From the IMG/VR virus record IMGVR_UViG_3300036781_000044, positions 1 through 55,514 of that record: 55,514 bases of DNA; one strand, given 5' to 3'. Shown piece by piece: positions 23,654 through 38,803 of this stretch; positions within the stretch are counted from its first letter, which is position 1, and every line of letters starts with the position of its first letter. The notes beneath the pieces were generated by a model. It saw nothing but the letters and a program-made list of their open reading frames with translations, made no database searches and was not told the origin of the DNA. The DNA comes from a virus. A program made the translations under genes and the position numbers.

Positions 23654-24033
23654 CGCTGATCAGCGATCTCGTCGGCGTCGCGAATGACTTGACGCAGCAA
23701 TTTGGACTGCAGGCCAATGTCATTTATCACAAATTCGTATCCGCTGACGGCGCCGGCAAGAGATATTACGCGACAGGCGTGAATCGTACCGCCGTCGTAA
23801 CGCGCAGACAGCGGCAAGTGCGCACGTTTTCAGGAGAACTCGGCGTCAGCACAGCGCAAGTCGTATTTATCGACCCGACGCCAGTCAGTGAGTTTGACAA
23901 GATCGTATTGCCGAATGCGGGCACGATTGACACGAGTGACGATGCGAGAGACGCCGCACAGCCAATCATCGGAACCGATGGCTACGTTGATGCGACGAAC
24001 TCGCCAGTAGTGACTGAGATTTATCTAGGTTGA
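23650..24033 (+). CDS. Putative neck or head-tail joining protein
   Basis: 127 residues from a GTG that overlaps the previous stop by four bases. N-terminal helix (LISDLVGVANDLTQQFG) then strands and a Pro-containing loop (DPTPVSEFDKIVLPN), similar in layout to head-closure proteins. Function assigned by position only. Confidence 0.55.
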   Translation: MTLISDLVGVANDLTQQFGLQANVIYHKFVSADGAGKRYYATGVNRTAVVTRRQRQVRTFSGELGVSTAQVVFIDPTPVSEFDKIVLPNAGTIDTSDDARDAAQPIIGTDGYVDATNSPVVTEIYLG

Positions 24034-24037
24034 AATC

Positions 24038-24424
24038 ATGGCGACACCTTCAGTTTTTCACGGTTGTGACGCAGCGTTGCGTGACGTGCGGAAGCTGATC
24101 AAGCTGGCGCCCGATGAGTTTGCACGTGCGCTGTATCAAGAAGCGCAAATCGAACTGAAAGAGATCAAGCAGCGCACTCCGGTTGATACAGGCGCGCTGC
24201 GCGCGAGTGAAGGGATTACGCAGCCTCAACGTGAAGGACGTCGCATTTGGGTCGAAGTCTACGCCGGCGGCCCGTCTGCGCCCTATGCGTTTTGGGTGCA
24301 TTACGACTTGGAAGCGTTCCACAAATATGGCGAAGCGTTGTTCATTGAACGACCACTCGCAGAAAGCGCGCCGTTTTTGTCGGATCGCATCGCAAAGCGC
24401 ATCGATCTGAATCGAGCCGCATGA
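24038..24424 (+). CDS. Tail completion protein, HK97 gp10-like
   Basis: 128 residues. TPVDTGALRAS at about 49-59 is the hallmark of HK97 gp10/lambda gpZ-type proteins that close the tail for joining to the head. A VHYDLEAFHKYGEALFIERPL segment follows, as in homologues. Confidence 0.8.
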   Translation: MATPSVFHGCDAALRDVRKLIKLAPDEFARALYQEAQIELKEIKQRTPVDTGALRASEGITQPQREGRRIWVEVYAGGPSAPYAFWVHYDLEAFHKYGEALFIERPLAESAPFLSDRIAKRIDLNRAA

Positions 24425-24425
24425 C

Positions 24426-24854
24426 GTGCCGTCGAGCTTTGTTCCTGATCTCGTGTTTTTTCTTGAGCAAGCGCCGCTCGGGCTTACATATGGCGTCAAC
24501 GTGTTCAAAGGGCCAAAAGCGAAGATTCCTGACGGCAACGGTCCATACGTTTCGATCATTCGTGCGACAGGACTGGGCAGCGAAGGCACGCACAATTCAG
24601 TCAATGTGCCGGCGTATGAGCAGCCAGGCGCGCAAATACTCGTGCGTGCGACAGATTACGACGTCGCTGAGCGGATGGCGCAATCGCTTTACGACTTGCT
24701 GTGGCCTGTGCAAAACCAGTTCATCAATGGCACGTGGTGGCGCATGTTGAACTGTAAGGGCGAGATTTACGATCTGCCACCGGATGAGAAGCAACGTGCG
24801 CGTGTCGCGTTCAACATTGGTTGTGTGAAGCGCACTTCACCAGCCACGAGCTAA
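24426..24854 (+). CDS. Tail terminator-like / minor capsid C-type protein
   Basis: 142 residues from a GTG one base after the previous stop. PGAQILVRATDYDVAERMAQSLYDLLW has the helix-strand layout of tail terminator and phage minor capsid C-family proteins, which cap the tail tube. Position directly ahead of tail genes supports this. Confidence 0.65.
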   Translation: MPSSFVPDLVFFLEQAPLGLTYGVNVFKGPKAKIPDGNGPYVSIIRATGLGSEGTHNSVNVPAYEQPGAQILVRATDYDVAERMAQSLYDLLWPVQNQFINGTWWRMLNCKGEIYDLPPDEKQRARVAFNIGCVKRTSPATS

Positions 24855-24868
24855 GGAGACTCACAACG

Positions 24869-25408
24869 ATGGCCTCTTCACTTGCGACACAGATCACGCT
24901 GATGTTGAACTCCGTGCTAAACAACACGATCGGTGTTGCAGCCGGCGTCGCGACAGTCAATCAGAGTTTCACGATCCCGTGGATCAACGGCGTCGCCGCC
25001 GATCAGGCCGACAAGATTTACAGTGCGACGATCACGCGCACGCATGGCGCGCCTGCCGCGGATCTCGATCTCGCAGGCACGCTGACCGACGCGTTCGGCG
25101 CCACGATCACGATGGCGCGCCTGAAAGCTCTGCTCATCGTCGCAGATCCGGCGAACGTCAATTCCGTCGTCGTCGGCGGTGGTGCAACGACGCCGATCAC
25201 GTCGTTGTTTTTCGACTACGTGGCCACTGCTGACGCGCAGCCGGCGATCAAAGTCGCGCCTGGTGGCATTCTGTTTTTGACGGCGCCGAAAGCGACGGCG
25301 TATGTCGTCACCGCGACGACGGCTGACAAGCTTCAGATTGCGAGCGGCGACGAAGACTCGACGACGAGCGTCACCGCAACGGTGGTCGCCATCGGTGCCA
25401 GCACGTAA
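24869..25408 (+). CDS. Hypothetical structural tail-module protein
   Basis: 179 residues from the ATG at 24869, with AAGGAG upstream. Ala/Thr/Val-rich beta protein beginning MASSLATQITLML. Strong translation signals and a hairpin over its stop codon suggest abundant expression. Family not recognised; a second tube or decoration protein is possible. Confidence 0.6.
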   Translation: MASSLATQITLMLNSVLNNTIGVAAGVATVNQSFTIPWINGVAADQADKIYSATITRTHGAPAADLDLAGTLTDAFGATITMARLKALLIVADPANVNSVVVGGGATTPITSLFFDYVATADAQPAIKVAPGGILFLTAPKATAYVVTATTADKLQIASGDEDSTTSVTATVVAIGAST

Positions 25409-25420
25409 TCGCTGGCACCG
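25393..25420 (+). terminator. Hairpin spanning a stop codon in the tail module
   Basis: A 10-bp stem (25393-25402 with 25411-25420) and an 8-base loop containing the TAA of the gene that ends at 25408. Only a short TCTCT follows. It lies directly before the tail tube gene and may separate two highly expressed messages. Confidence 0.5.
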
Positions 25421-25468
25421 TCTCTAGCCACTGCGCGTATCGAGTTCACCTTTTGAGGAGATGCGACG

Positions 25469-25888
25469 ATGAGCAACGCTGTAGCCACCACAGGGATCCT
25501 GATCAAGCGGGCCCTGTTCGCCACGCCGATGGTCTTGACGACCATCGCGGAGATCACCGACGTCGGTCCGGGCGGCAAGAGCCGCAACAAGATCGAGACT
25601 TCGACGCACAACGACGGATCCGAGAGTCACATTCTCGGTATCCTGCGTCAGAAGGATCCGACGTTCAAGATCAACTATCTCGGCGGTGACGCAACGCACA
25701 TTGCGATCAACGACGATATCGACAACAACGTCAAGAACTTCTGGCACGTGCTGTTCCCGTCTGGCCGGTACCGGCAGGGTTACGGGTTCGTGCAGAACTT
25801 CGAGCTTGACGACGCGCCGGTTGACGGCAAACAGGGTGCGACGATCACGCTGACGTGGGCGAGCGTCGTGACCGAGGGCAACGTCTAA
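25469..25888 (+). CDS. Major tail tube protein
   Basis: 139 residues with GAGGAG upstream. ITDVGPGGKSRNKIETSTHNDG, FKINYLGGD and QGATITLTWAS match phage tail tube proteins, which stack as hexameric rings. It is followed by tail chaperones and the tape measure, as in other siphoviruses. Confidence 0.85.
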   Translation: MSNAVATTGILIKRALFATPMVLTTIAEITDVGPGGKSRNKIETSTHNDGSESHILGILRQKDPTFKINYLGGDATHIAINDDIDNNVKNFWHVLFPSGRYRQGYGFVQNFELDDAPVDGKQGATITLTWASVVTEGNV

Positions 25889-25923
25889 GTTTCAACAACG
25901 TCCATCAGAAGGAGTAGAGCGTA

Positions 25924-26271
25924 ATGACCCAGACATTACTCTCTGCGGATCAGATTTTCGCCGCAGAGGATCTTTCAGAAGAGACCGTCGAAGTTCCAGA
26001 ATGGGGCGGCGCCGTCCGCCTCGTCCAGATGACGGCTGCTGAGTCGCAGTCGTTCTCCAAGCACATGATGTCTGTCCAGCACACGGACGACGGCATGTTC
26101 TTGATGCTCGTTTACTCGGCGCGTAACGCCGAGCGTGAGCGCATCTTCACTGTCGAAGACATCAACAAACTACGTCTCAAGTCTGTCAACGTGCTTGCGC
26201 GTTTGCAGAGCGTCGCCCTGCGTCTGAACAACATGGGCAAAGAAGGAATGGAGGCCCTAAAAAAGGCCTAG
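25924..26271 (+). CDS. Tail assembly chaperone, short form (gpG-like)
   Basis: 115 residues, MTQTLLSADQIFAAEDL. Near its 3' end is the slippery heptamer A_AAA_AAG (26259-26265) in the zero frame, with a hairpin beginning seven bases later. Normal termination at TAG 26269-26271 gives this product; a -1 slip gives the longer fusion with the next frame. Both forms normally coat the tape measure during tail assembly. Confidence 0.85.
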   Translation: MTQTLLSADQIFAAEDLSEETVEVPEWGGAVRLVQMTAAESQSFSKHMMSVQHTDDGMFLMLVYSARNAERERIFTVEDINKLRLKSVNVLARLQSVALRLNNMGKEGMEALKKA

Positions 26272-26296
26272 TGCGAGGCGGTGACCGCCGCTTCGC
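26259..26296 (+). promoter_or_regulatory. Programmed -1 frameshift signal
   Basis: A_AAA_AAG at 26259-26265 fits X_XXY_YYZ in the gpG-like frame. After a 7-base spacer a stem forms: GCGA (26273-26276) with TCGC (26293-26296), and GGCGG (26277-26281) with CCGCC (26285-26289), loop TGA. The -1 frame continues into the next coding region without a stop. Confidence 0.85.
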
Positions 26297-26639
26297 ATAT
26301 CGCCTTGCGCGTCAGCTTGGGTATATCGACGTTGATGCGGCCGTTGCGTCGATTGGCGGATACCTAGGGTGGCGCTTCGCAGAGTGGAAAGCGTTCTACG
26401 AACTTGAGCCGGAGCCTGAGATCCGGAACGACTTTGGGCTGGCGCGCGTCATTCAAGTGTTGTTGCGCTCAGACAAGCCGTTATCAGATTTCATGTTGCC
26501 TTTTGGCGACTACGGTAGCGATCGATTCGTGCAACGACAGGTACGCACGCCAGAAGAACATGCGAAGTACCTTGAGCGCCGTATAGAAATGTGGATTTCC
26601 GGTAGCAACGCCGCATTCCGAGAAAAGGGACATGTCTGA
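26271..26639 (+). CDS. Tail assembly chaperone, frameshift extension (gpT-like)
   Basis: 122 residues if started at the GTG at 26271, but more probably made as a gpGT-like fusion after the -1 shift, continuing GLVRGGDRRFAYRLARQ. Helical and charged, as usual for this segment. The stop overlaps the tape measure start. Confidence 0.8.
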   Translation: MRGGDRRFAYRLARQLGYIDVDAAVASIGGYLGWRFAEWKAFYELEPEPEIRNDFGLARVIQVLLRSDKPLSDFMLPFGDYGSDRFVQRQVRTPEEHAKYLERRIEMWISGSNAAFREKGHV

Positions 26640-28901
26640 CATCGCCCCAATCAAAGGACTCATCGAACTCCAAGACGACTTCACCAGTCGTCTTGGACTC
26701 GCTGAGGCGGCGCTAGGCAATTTCACTAAACAGAATCAAGAAAGTCTGAAGGCCGTCGCTGGCGTCGCAGGACTCGTCACTGCAGCGTTTGGCGCGACTG
26801 CGGCTGCAGTCATTGAGCTTGGTAAACGTGGCGCTGACGTCAACGACGTGCGTGACACGGTTGAGCACTTTGCAGGCAGCGCGCACGCTGCCGCAGCCGA
26901 TATCGAGGCGCTGCGTCAAGGTACGAAAAATACCGTAGACGATTTCATTCTCGCGAAAGATGCCGCCCACCTGCTGTCTGCGGGTATCCAACTGACTGCA
27001 GATGATTTCGGTGTGCTTGGGCAAGCCGCGTTCGTATTGCAGAATCGTGGATTGGGCGGGACAAAAGAACAGTTGGATCTTGTCTCCGAAGCGATGGTGA
27101 CCGGTCGCACCCGTGCGCTGTCAATGGCACTCGGCGTCGTCGATGTCACTGACGCGCAGGGCGATTTCGCGAAGAGTATCGGGCTCACGAAAGATCAGTT
27201 GAACGAAGCCGGCAAAGCGGAAGCGAACCGCATTGCCGTCATGAAGATCCTGCAATCGGCGGTGAAAGACGCCGGGCAGCAAGAACGCGATTTTGGTGAA
27301 GAGTTTGAAGCGGGACAAGCGGCGATCACGAATTGGTTTGACGAGCTTGGCAGCCAGATCGCTAAGTCTGAGACGTTCAAAGTCGGTTTCAAAGCGATCG
27401 AAGATGCCGTCAGTAGCGCGTTTAGCAACGACAAGGGCCAGTCGATCAAGACCGTCACGAGCTTTATCGAGCAGGGCGCTATCGCGGTAATTGGCTTCGG
27501 TCAAGTCGCGATTACGATGGCGAAGGGTTTTGAAAGCGCGTGGTACGTCGTCAAAACGATTGTGCTGGGCGTCGAAGGCGCGATCGTCGCAGCCGCTGAG
27601 CTTGTCATCGGCTACGTCGATGACGTCGCACGTAGCGCCGCGTCGCTGCACGTCATTTCGCAGAGTACCGCGGAGTCCGTTGATTCGCTCAAAGCGAACA
27701 TCACCGGCATGCGTCAGTCGTTTGACGATCAGATCACTGAGGCGGCAAAAGCTGTCGTCGGGCATACCGCACTCGACGATACGTTTGATAAGCTGAGTGA
27801 CACGCTTGGCAAAGTCAAAGCCGCGATGATCACGACGCATGATCAGACGCAGAAAAATACAGACGCGACCGACAAAGCGACTGATTCAAACAAGAAGCTT
27901 GGTCAGTCAAGTGAGGATCTACAGAAAAAATTTGGTGATCAGGACAAGATCCAGAAAGAGCTTGAAAAGAGCACGCGTGAACTCGCGAAGATTTGGGACG
28001 ATTATTACGCCGAAGTCGCGAAGAACTCCGGCACGACGGCAGATGAGCAGCAAGCGGACATCGAAGCGACGTTCCGAAAGAACGTCGATACGCTTGACAA
28101 GCTTGATCCGCTCTACGCGCAGAAGTATGCCGCGTATCGTGCGATTGCTGACGAGTCGTTGAAGGGGATTGCCTCCGACTGGAACAGCGTGCGTGATACG
28201 TCGCTTGAAGCCCTGCAGCAACAAGCCGACAAAGCGAAGAACACATACGATCAGATGCTCGACTCTGGGCTGACGTTCAGTCGTGACGTGCTCGACGCGC
28301 AGCGACAGAAGTGGCTTGATCTAGAAGACGCCGTGCGTAATTACGGCGATACTGCTATCTCGTCTGTCGGTAACGTCGTCAACGAAATGGACGAACTGAT
28401 CAAGCAGATGGACGCTGCGTATGAAGCGTCAAAGAAGCTGACGTCTGCAGGTCAATTCGACGTGACGAAAGACAATTTCGCGAAGACGATCCACGACATC
28501 ATCACTGATTACGGCTATAACCCGACAGGCATCGGCTCAAAGATCGATCCGAATTTTGCCGGCGAACTAGCGAAGCAAGGGTATTCACTGCAAGAAATTC
28601 TGAACTATTTCAACACAGGCACACTGTCACCGACGCCTGCGGGTCCACGGATTCCTGGCTTTGCTGAAGGCGGCATCGTCATGGTGGGCGAGCGCGGCCC
28701 TGAAGCTGTGCGATTACCGTCTGGCAGTCAAGTTTACCCGACAGGGACAGGTCCTGGCGGAACGTCGATCAGCATCGCGCCAGGCGCGATCCAGATCAAC
28801 TACCCGATGATGAACGACCCACGCGCGAAAGACAATCTGGCGCGTCTCGTCGGTGATGCGATCATGGAACGCGCACGCGCGCAAGGGAAGCGTTTCGACT
28901 G

Positions 28902-28902
<1 letters not shown>
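26632..28902 (+). CDS. Tape measure protein
   Basis: 756 residues with long helical stretches, two hydrophobic segments at about 40-65 and 285-335, and the C-terminal motif [21 protein letters not shown] common in tape measures. At about 1.5 angstrom per residue it predicts a tail near 110 nm. It sets tail length and later assists DNA entry. Confidence 0.9.
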
Positions 28903-34451
<5,549 letters not shown>

Positions 34452-34452
34452 C

Positions 34453-35580
34453 ATGAAACTTCACGTCCTTGGCTTGCCGCACACAGAGACGATCGACGAG
34501 TTCTCGTCGTGCGCCTACACACAGCGCACACGTGATTTTGCGTCGTTCATGACGAAGCAAGGCTACGAAGTCGTCCTCTATGCTGGTGAGCGCAACGACG
34601 CCGCTTGCACTGAGCACGTACCGATCATGACGCGCGCTGAGCAAGCGCAATGGTTTCCAGGCTACACGCATCGGGACATGTTCGATAACTTCAATGCGGA
34701 GTCGAAGGGCTGGACGGAGTTCAATACGCGTTGTGCAGACGCGATCTTCACCCGTGCGTCTGCGCGCGACGTGCTCTGCGTCACGATGGGCGTCACGCAA
34801 CGTGACGTCATGAAGCGTCTACAAACGAAATACGCCCTCGCGTGCAAAGACTTCGATCTGCTTGTTGCTGAGACAGGCATCGGTTATAGCGGTGTCTGGG
34901 CTCCGTATCGCGTCTTTGAGTCCGCGGCGTGGCGTCATTACATGGCGTCGAAAGAACCAAACGATAATCTTCGCTGGTTCGATACTGTGATCCCGCGTGG
35001 CTATTTCACTCAGCAATTTCCCTTCGGGTTTGGTGGTGTTGATTACCTTTACCTCGGTCGCTTGATCTCCCGCAAGGGCGTGAAGATCGCGGCTGAAACG
35101 TGTCAGCGCATTGGTGCACGTCTGCTCGTCGCAGGACAAGGCGTGCAGTCATACAAGAATGGCGAATTTCTGCAGACGTTTGACGGGACGCGCCTTGAAG
35201 GAAACGTGCAATACCTCGGCGTATTGAACCCGACAGAACGCGCCGCTGTGATGGGGCAAGTGCGCGCCGTCTTTATGCCGACGTGGTATCTCGAACCCGG
35301 CGGCGGCGTCGCGATTGAAGCGCAGCTATGCGGGACGCCTGTGATCACGACGCCATGGGGTGCGATGACTGAGACTGTGCTGGAAGGTCCGCAGCGCACG
35401 GGCTTTCACTGCAGCGTCATGTCTGAGTTCGTGTCTGCCGCTGAACACGTCGAAACCCTTGATCGCGTGAAGATTCGACAGTCTGCGCAAGCCCGCTTCT
35501 CGTCGAAAGTGATCGCGTCGAAATACGACTATTACTTCAAACGCCTTCAGACGCTCTACAGTGAAGGGTGGTATCAGTGA
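34453..35580 (+). CDS. GT-B glycosyltransferase (GT1/GT4-like) in the tail cassette
   Basis: 375 residues from the ATG at 34453, two bases after the fibre stop. The C-terminal Rossmann half has YLGRLISRKGVKIAAETC, MPTWYLEPGGGVAIEAQLCGTPVITTPWGAMTETV, the acceptor-to-donor loop and Glu-containing sugar-nucleotide motif of GT4 enzymes. The N-terminal half is weaker. Being coupled (GTGA) to the next receptor-type gene, it may glycosylate virion fibres or alter host surface sugars. Confidence 0.8.
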   Translation: MKLHVLGLPHTETIDEFSSCAYTQRTRDFASFMTKQGYEVVLYAGERNDAACTEHVPIMTRAEQAQWFPGYTHRDMFDNFNAESKGWTEFNTRCADAIFTRASARDVLCVTMGVTQRDVMKRLQTKYALACKDFDLLVAETGIGYSGVWAPYRVFESAAWRHYMASKEPNDNLRWFDTVIPRGYFTQQFPFGFGGVDYLYLGRLISRKGVKIAAETCQRIGARLLVAGQGVQSYKNGEFLQTFDGTRLEGNVQYLGVLNPTERAAVMGQVRAVFMPTWYLEPGGGVAIEAQLCGTPVITTPWGAMTETVLEGPQRTGFHCSVMSEFVSAAEHVETLDRVKIRQSAQARFSSKVIASKYDYYFKRLQTLYSEGWYQ

Positions 35581-37367
35581 AATTCTCCCCAGACGGTTTG
35601 CACCTGCTCGGCGGCGTCGGTGACGGTCGCATCTACATCGACGGCGTGATCCCTGACGTGATGCGCAACTTTCACGCGGGCGGGTGGGACTGGCTCGACA
35701 ACGAAACGATCGTCGGTGGCGGTTCGCCTGACGACACGAAATGGTCCGTCTGGTCTTACAACCTTGTGACGCAAGTGCTCAAGCAAGTAGACGAGCGTCC
35801 GTCAAGCTGGGTTTATGCAAGTGGCAGCGGCAAGTTTGCCGTCTATCTCGCGTCGAATCCTCCGCTGAGCTATGACAGCTTGACGAAGCTGGGCGACGAG
35901 TGGAAAGACCGCGCCGCGTTTGCGATGTCTCCAGAAGGCGACGAGGTCTTCACGAATTTCGATCACAACATCCTTCTCGTGCGCAGCGCCGCGGGCACTG
36001 AAACACACTACGAAACAGGCCCTGTCTTCAATGCGCAAATGCAGGGCGGCGTCTTGTTCTGGTGCGGCATTCCGACTATTCTGCATGCCGTCGGCGCACC
36101 CAGCCCGAAGTGTCCGCAGAGCGGTGGCGTCAATGCCGTATTTACGACGCTGCAAGATGGACGCCGCTTCATCGTGCAGTGGGACAGCGCGATCAATGCC
36201 CTGGTCGTTTACGAGTGGATCTCACAGACCGTTTCTGGCGCACTCATGGGCTACACGCTGTCATTTGACGGTCTCGACTTCAATCACGATATCACGCAGC
36301 GCACGACTGACGGCATGCTGCTTGTCGGAACAGGTGTTAATCAGGGCGAAACCGGTCAGCGACTCTACGAACTCGATCTCACGAACTCGCGCGTTCGCCG
36401 TAACGGCGGTTTGTGGTCGCCACTCGTCTTGTCGAATCTCGACACCCCGCCTGTCGTGCTGCCGACGATCGAAGCGTTCGATCATGACGTCTGGGTCGCA
36501 CCGTATTTCCCTGACAAGACCGCGCCAGGTAACGCGTGCATTGTCGCGAACAATCAAGACTATCGGACGGATGCACCTGACACGTCGATGATCATTGCGT
36601 CACCGACGGCACTTGCCGTCGCGGTGCCGCCAAAAGAACGCTTCTTGGGGATTTACAACGAGACGCGCTCAGGCATCACAATCGCACTCGCAGAGCAATA
36701 CGACGTGCCGCTGTTCGTGTGTCAAGACAGTCCTGGACAGTTCGATCCTGGGTCACTGGCGAAACTGCGATCGAAAGACTGGCCGCTGCTTGAATGTTAC
36801 TTACTGCCAGATGAAACCGTTGAGCAGTCGTATCAGCGTTGGCTGGCGAATCTGACTCAACTGCTGAGCGATTGGGAGTTCAACGTCGGACTCGCGTGGC
36901 AAGACTACATGCAGTTATGGAAAGTCACGCCCGCGCGACTTGCGCAAGCCCACAACTATCTCGGACGACTCGTGAATCTTGACAAGCGCGTGGCGCTTGT
37001 CGCGCCGTTCGCATGGAAGCGTCCCGACGGCTGTGTGGGTCCACCGTGGATTGACCCGAATACAGGCATTTACTATTACCCGTCTTCTGATCTCGCGACG
37101 TGCGTCAAGTTGATTGCCGCCGCTTCCCCAGGCATCCCAAGTGAGGCGCCCATGGTGTTGCAGATCCCGCAAGTGCAGGTCGACTCGTTCACACTCGACG
37201 AACTGAAGAACGGCAAAGAGTTCGTCGGGCACGATCCACAAAACCCGTCGATTGCGACGCGTTGCCGCGTGTGGGTCGAAAACGGATCGATCTACATGGA
37301 GATTTCGTATCCCGGACTTGGACCGACTTACGTCGGGAAGACGGGCAAGTATCGTGCGGTGAAGTAA
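35577..37367 (+). CDS. Putative receptor-binding protein: beta-propeller plus hydrolase-like domain
   Basis: 596 residues from a GTG overlapping the glycosyltransferase stop, with AGGGTGG ahead. Residues 1-300 repeat short Gly-Trp-Asp turns (DGLHLLGGVGDGRIYIDG, WDWLDNETIVGGG) like a propeller. Residues about 345-480 (ERFLGIYNETRSG, YDVPLFVCQD, NVGLAWQDYMQLW) resemble a TIM-barrel glycan-active domain. Position with the fibre suggests host attachment or capsule degradation. Catalytic residues cannot be assigned. Confidence 0.55.
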   Translation: MKFSPDGLHLLGGVGDGRIYIDGVIPDVMRNFHAGGWDWLDNETIVGGGSPDDTKWSVWSYNLVTQVLKQVDERPSSWVYASGSGKFAVYLASNPPLSYDSLTKLGDEWKDRAAFAMSPEGDEVFTNFDHNILLVRSAAGTETHYETGPVFNAQMQGGVLFWCGIPTILHAVGAPSPKCPQSGGVNAVFTTLQDGRRFIVQWDSAINALVVYEWISQTVSGALMGYTLSFDGLDFNHDITQRTTDGMLLVGTGVNQGETGQRLYELDLTNSRVRRNGGLWSPLVLSNLDTPPVVLPTIEAFDHDVWVAPYFPDKTAPGNACIVANNQDYRTDAPDTSMIIASPTALAVAVPPKERFLGIYNETRSGITIALAEQYDVPLFVCQDSPGQFDPGSLAKLRSKDWPLLECYLLPDETVEQSYQRWLANLTQLLSDWEFNVGLAWQDYMQLWKVTPARLAQAHNYLGRLVNLDKRVALVAPFAWKRPDGCVGPPWIDPNTGIYYYPSSDLATCVKLIAAASPGIPSEAPMVLQIPQVQVDSFTLDELKNGKEFVGHDPQNPSIATRCRVWVENGSIYMEISYPGLGPTYVGKTGKYRAVK

Positions 37368-37369
37368 CC

Positions 37370-37612
37370 ATGATTGACCCGACGTGGATTGACATCGTTC
37401 AGAAGATCAGCGGCGTCAGCTTTGCGACGTTCTTGCTTCTGCTCGGCGTCGCTGGTTATTACCAGAAATGGGTCTGGGGCTGGCAAATGAACGCTGCGCT
37501 TGAACGTGAGCAGATCGCGAATAAACGCGCAGAGTATTGGCAGAATCTCTACTTGACGCGCGTCGTCCCACTGGAGAAAACGGTGGAGAAAATTTCTGGA
37601 GTGACCGCGTGA
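37370..37612 (+). CDS. Small membrane protein, holin candidate
   Basis: 80 residues from the ATG at 37370. One hydrophobic segment (about 16-31, SFATFLLLLGVAGYY) followed by a Trp-rich stretch and a charged helix. This layout is common for phage holin-like proteins. It opens a row of overlapping lysis-region genes (GTGA with the next gene). Confidence 0.6.
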   Translation: MIDPTWIDIVQKISGVSFATFLLLLGVAGYYQKWVWGWQMNAALEREQIANKRAEYWQNLYLTRVVPLEKTVEKISGVTA

Positions 37613-37827
37613 GCGCGTTTCTCAAGAGCTTCTGGCAGTACCTCGCCCATGAACGTCTAGGCTATCGACGTGCCGATCGTCCGGTGATCCCGAATCTGCC
37701 AGACGACGAAGCGATCCGATACGCCGAAATTACACGCCTTGAACGCCTCGAAGCGCAAGTGCGTTACATGGATGCCAATTTGGATCTTGTGCGCGCAGGC
37801 AAACTCCGTGGAGGCAGTGCATCATGA
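37609..37827 (+). CDS. Small lysis-region protein
   Basis: 72 residues from the GTG overlapping the previous stop. Aromatic N-terminus (FLKSFWQYLAHERLGY) and a charged helix (ITRLERLEAQVRYMDANLDL). No family recognised; it may be a soluble partner of the neighbouring membrane proteins. Confidence 0.6.
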   Translation: MSAFLKSFWQYLAHERLGYRRADRPVIPNLPDDEAIRYAEITRLERLEAQVRYMDANLDLVRAGKLRGGSAS

Positions 37828-38306
37828 TCGCTGTGTTGATTTTTCGATGGTTGTATCTGATTCTTGTCGCTGTTGGATTCTTCGTGAACTACGGCGAGTT
37901 TCGGGCTGCACGCATCGTGTATAACACGTTGGTCATGAATCGTATTAACGGCGCCCGTCAGGTGCTCGCGTCACATTTCGTGCGCAAAGCATTGATGCTT
38001 GTCGGGATTCAGTTTTTCTTGATCATACCTGCGATCGTTGGCATTGCTGCGTTACCGCGTCACGAGGGCCCAAGCAACCTCAACGTCAATGGCTGGATTC
38101 TGATTGCTACGCTTGCACACATGGCCGCTGTGCTCTGTTTGATGCTTATGGCGATCATGTCGTGGTACGACCGCACACTTGCCATGAACATGATTTCGTC
38201 GGACATCTCTCACGAGCGCGACGACGCCATCACGAGCATTCGCATTGAACTTAACGACGTTGCCGACGAACTCCGCAAATTGCGTGAAGACAAGAAGGGC
38301 GCATGA
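37824..38306 (+). CDS. Membrane protein with three segments, holin candidate
   Basis: 160 residues with hydrophobic segments at about 3-21, 55-77 and 92-113 and a long charged C-terminal helix. Overlaps the endolysin start by ATGA. Three segments and the gene order suggest a holin or antiholin, but the length is above typical. Confidence 0.6.
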   Translation: MIAVLIFRWLYLILVAVGFFVNYGEFRAARIVYNTLVMNRINGARQVLASHFVRKALMLVGIQFFLIIPAIVGIAALPRHEGPSNLNVNGWILIATLAHMAAVLCLMLMAIMSWYDRTLAMNMISSDISHERDDAITSIRIELNDVADELRKLREDKKGA

Positions 38307-38803
38307 CGTTTCATCAGATGTTCGTGCGTCTCATCGACGTCGAGGGCGGATATGTCAATGATCCGAATGATCCCGGCGGTGAAACGAAATACGGGATCAG
38401 CAAGCGATCATATCCGACGCTGGACATCAAGAATCTGACGCTCGACGACGCAGAAGCGATCTACTTGCGCGACTTCTGGACACGCATCGCGGCTGACAAA
38501 TTGCCAAGCAGCGTCGCGTTTCAAGTCTTTGACTTCGCTGTGAACTCAGGCATTGAAACAGCGGTGCGCAAACTGCAGGCCGCGATCGACGTCGCAGACG
38601 ACGGCTATTGGGGCCCGGTGAGCGCCGCCGCAGCCGACGCGATGAGTGAAGCCACGCTCATTCTACGACTCACGGCACAACGTCTGCGCTTCTGGACGAA
38701 GCTGAAAAACTGGTCCTCTGCCGGCAAAGGCTGGATCAATCGCGAGGCCACAAATCTCGATTACGCGTCACTCGACATTACGCACCCAGGAGACTCTCAG
38801 TGA
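38303..38803 (+). CDS. Endolysin, GH108 N-acetylmuramidase
   Basis: 166 residues. The N-terminal DVEGGYVNDPNDPGGETKYGIS carries the catalytic Glu14 of GH108 enzymes, and FDFAVNSGIETAVRKLQ matches the following peptidoglycan-binding segment of the family. It cleaves the glycan strand of peptidoglycan at lysis. No signal peptide, so a holin is needed. Confidence 0.9.
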   Translation: MTFHQMFVRLIDVEGGYVNDPNDPGGETKYGISKRSYPTLDIKNLTLDDAEAIYLRDFWTRIAADKLPSSVAFQVFDFAVNSGIETAVRKLQAAIDVADDGYWGPVSAAAADAMSEATLILRLTAQRLRFWTKLKNWSSAGKGWINREATNLDYASLDITHPGDSQ

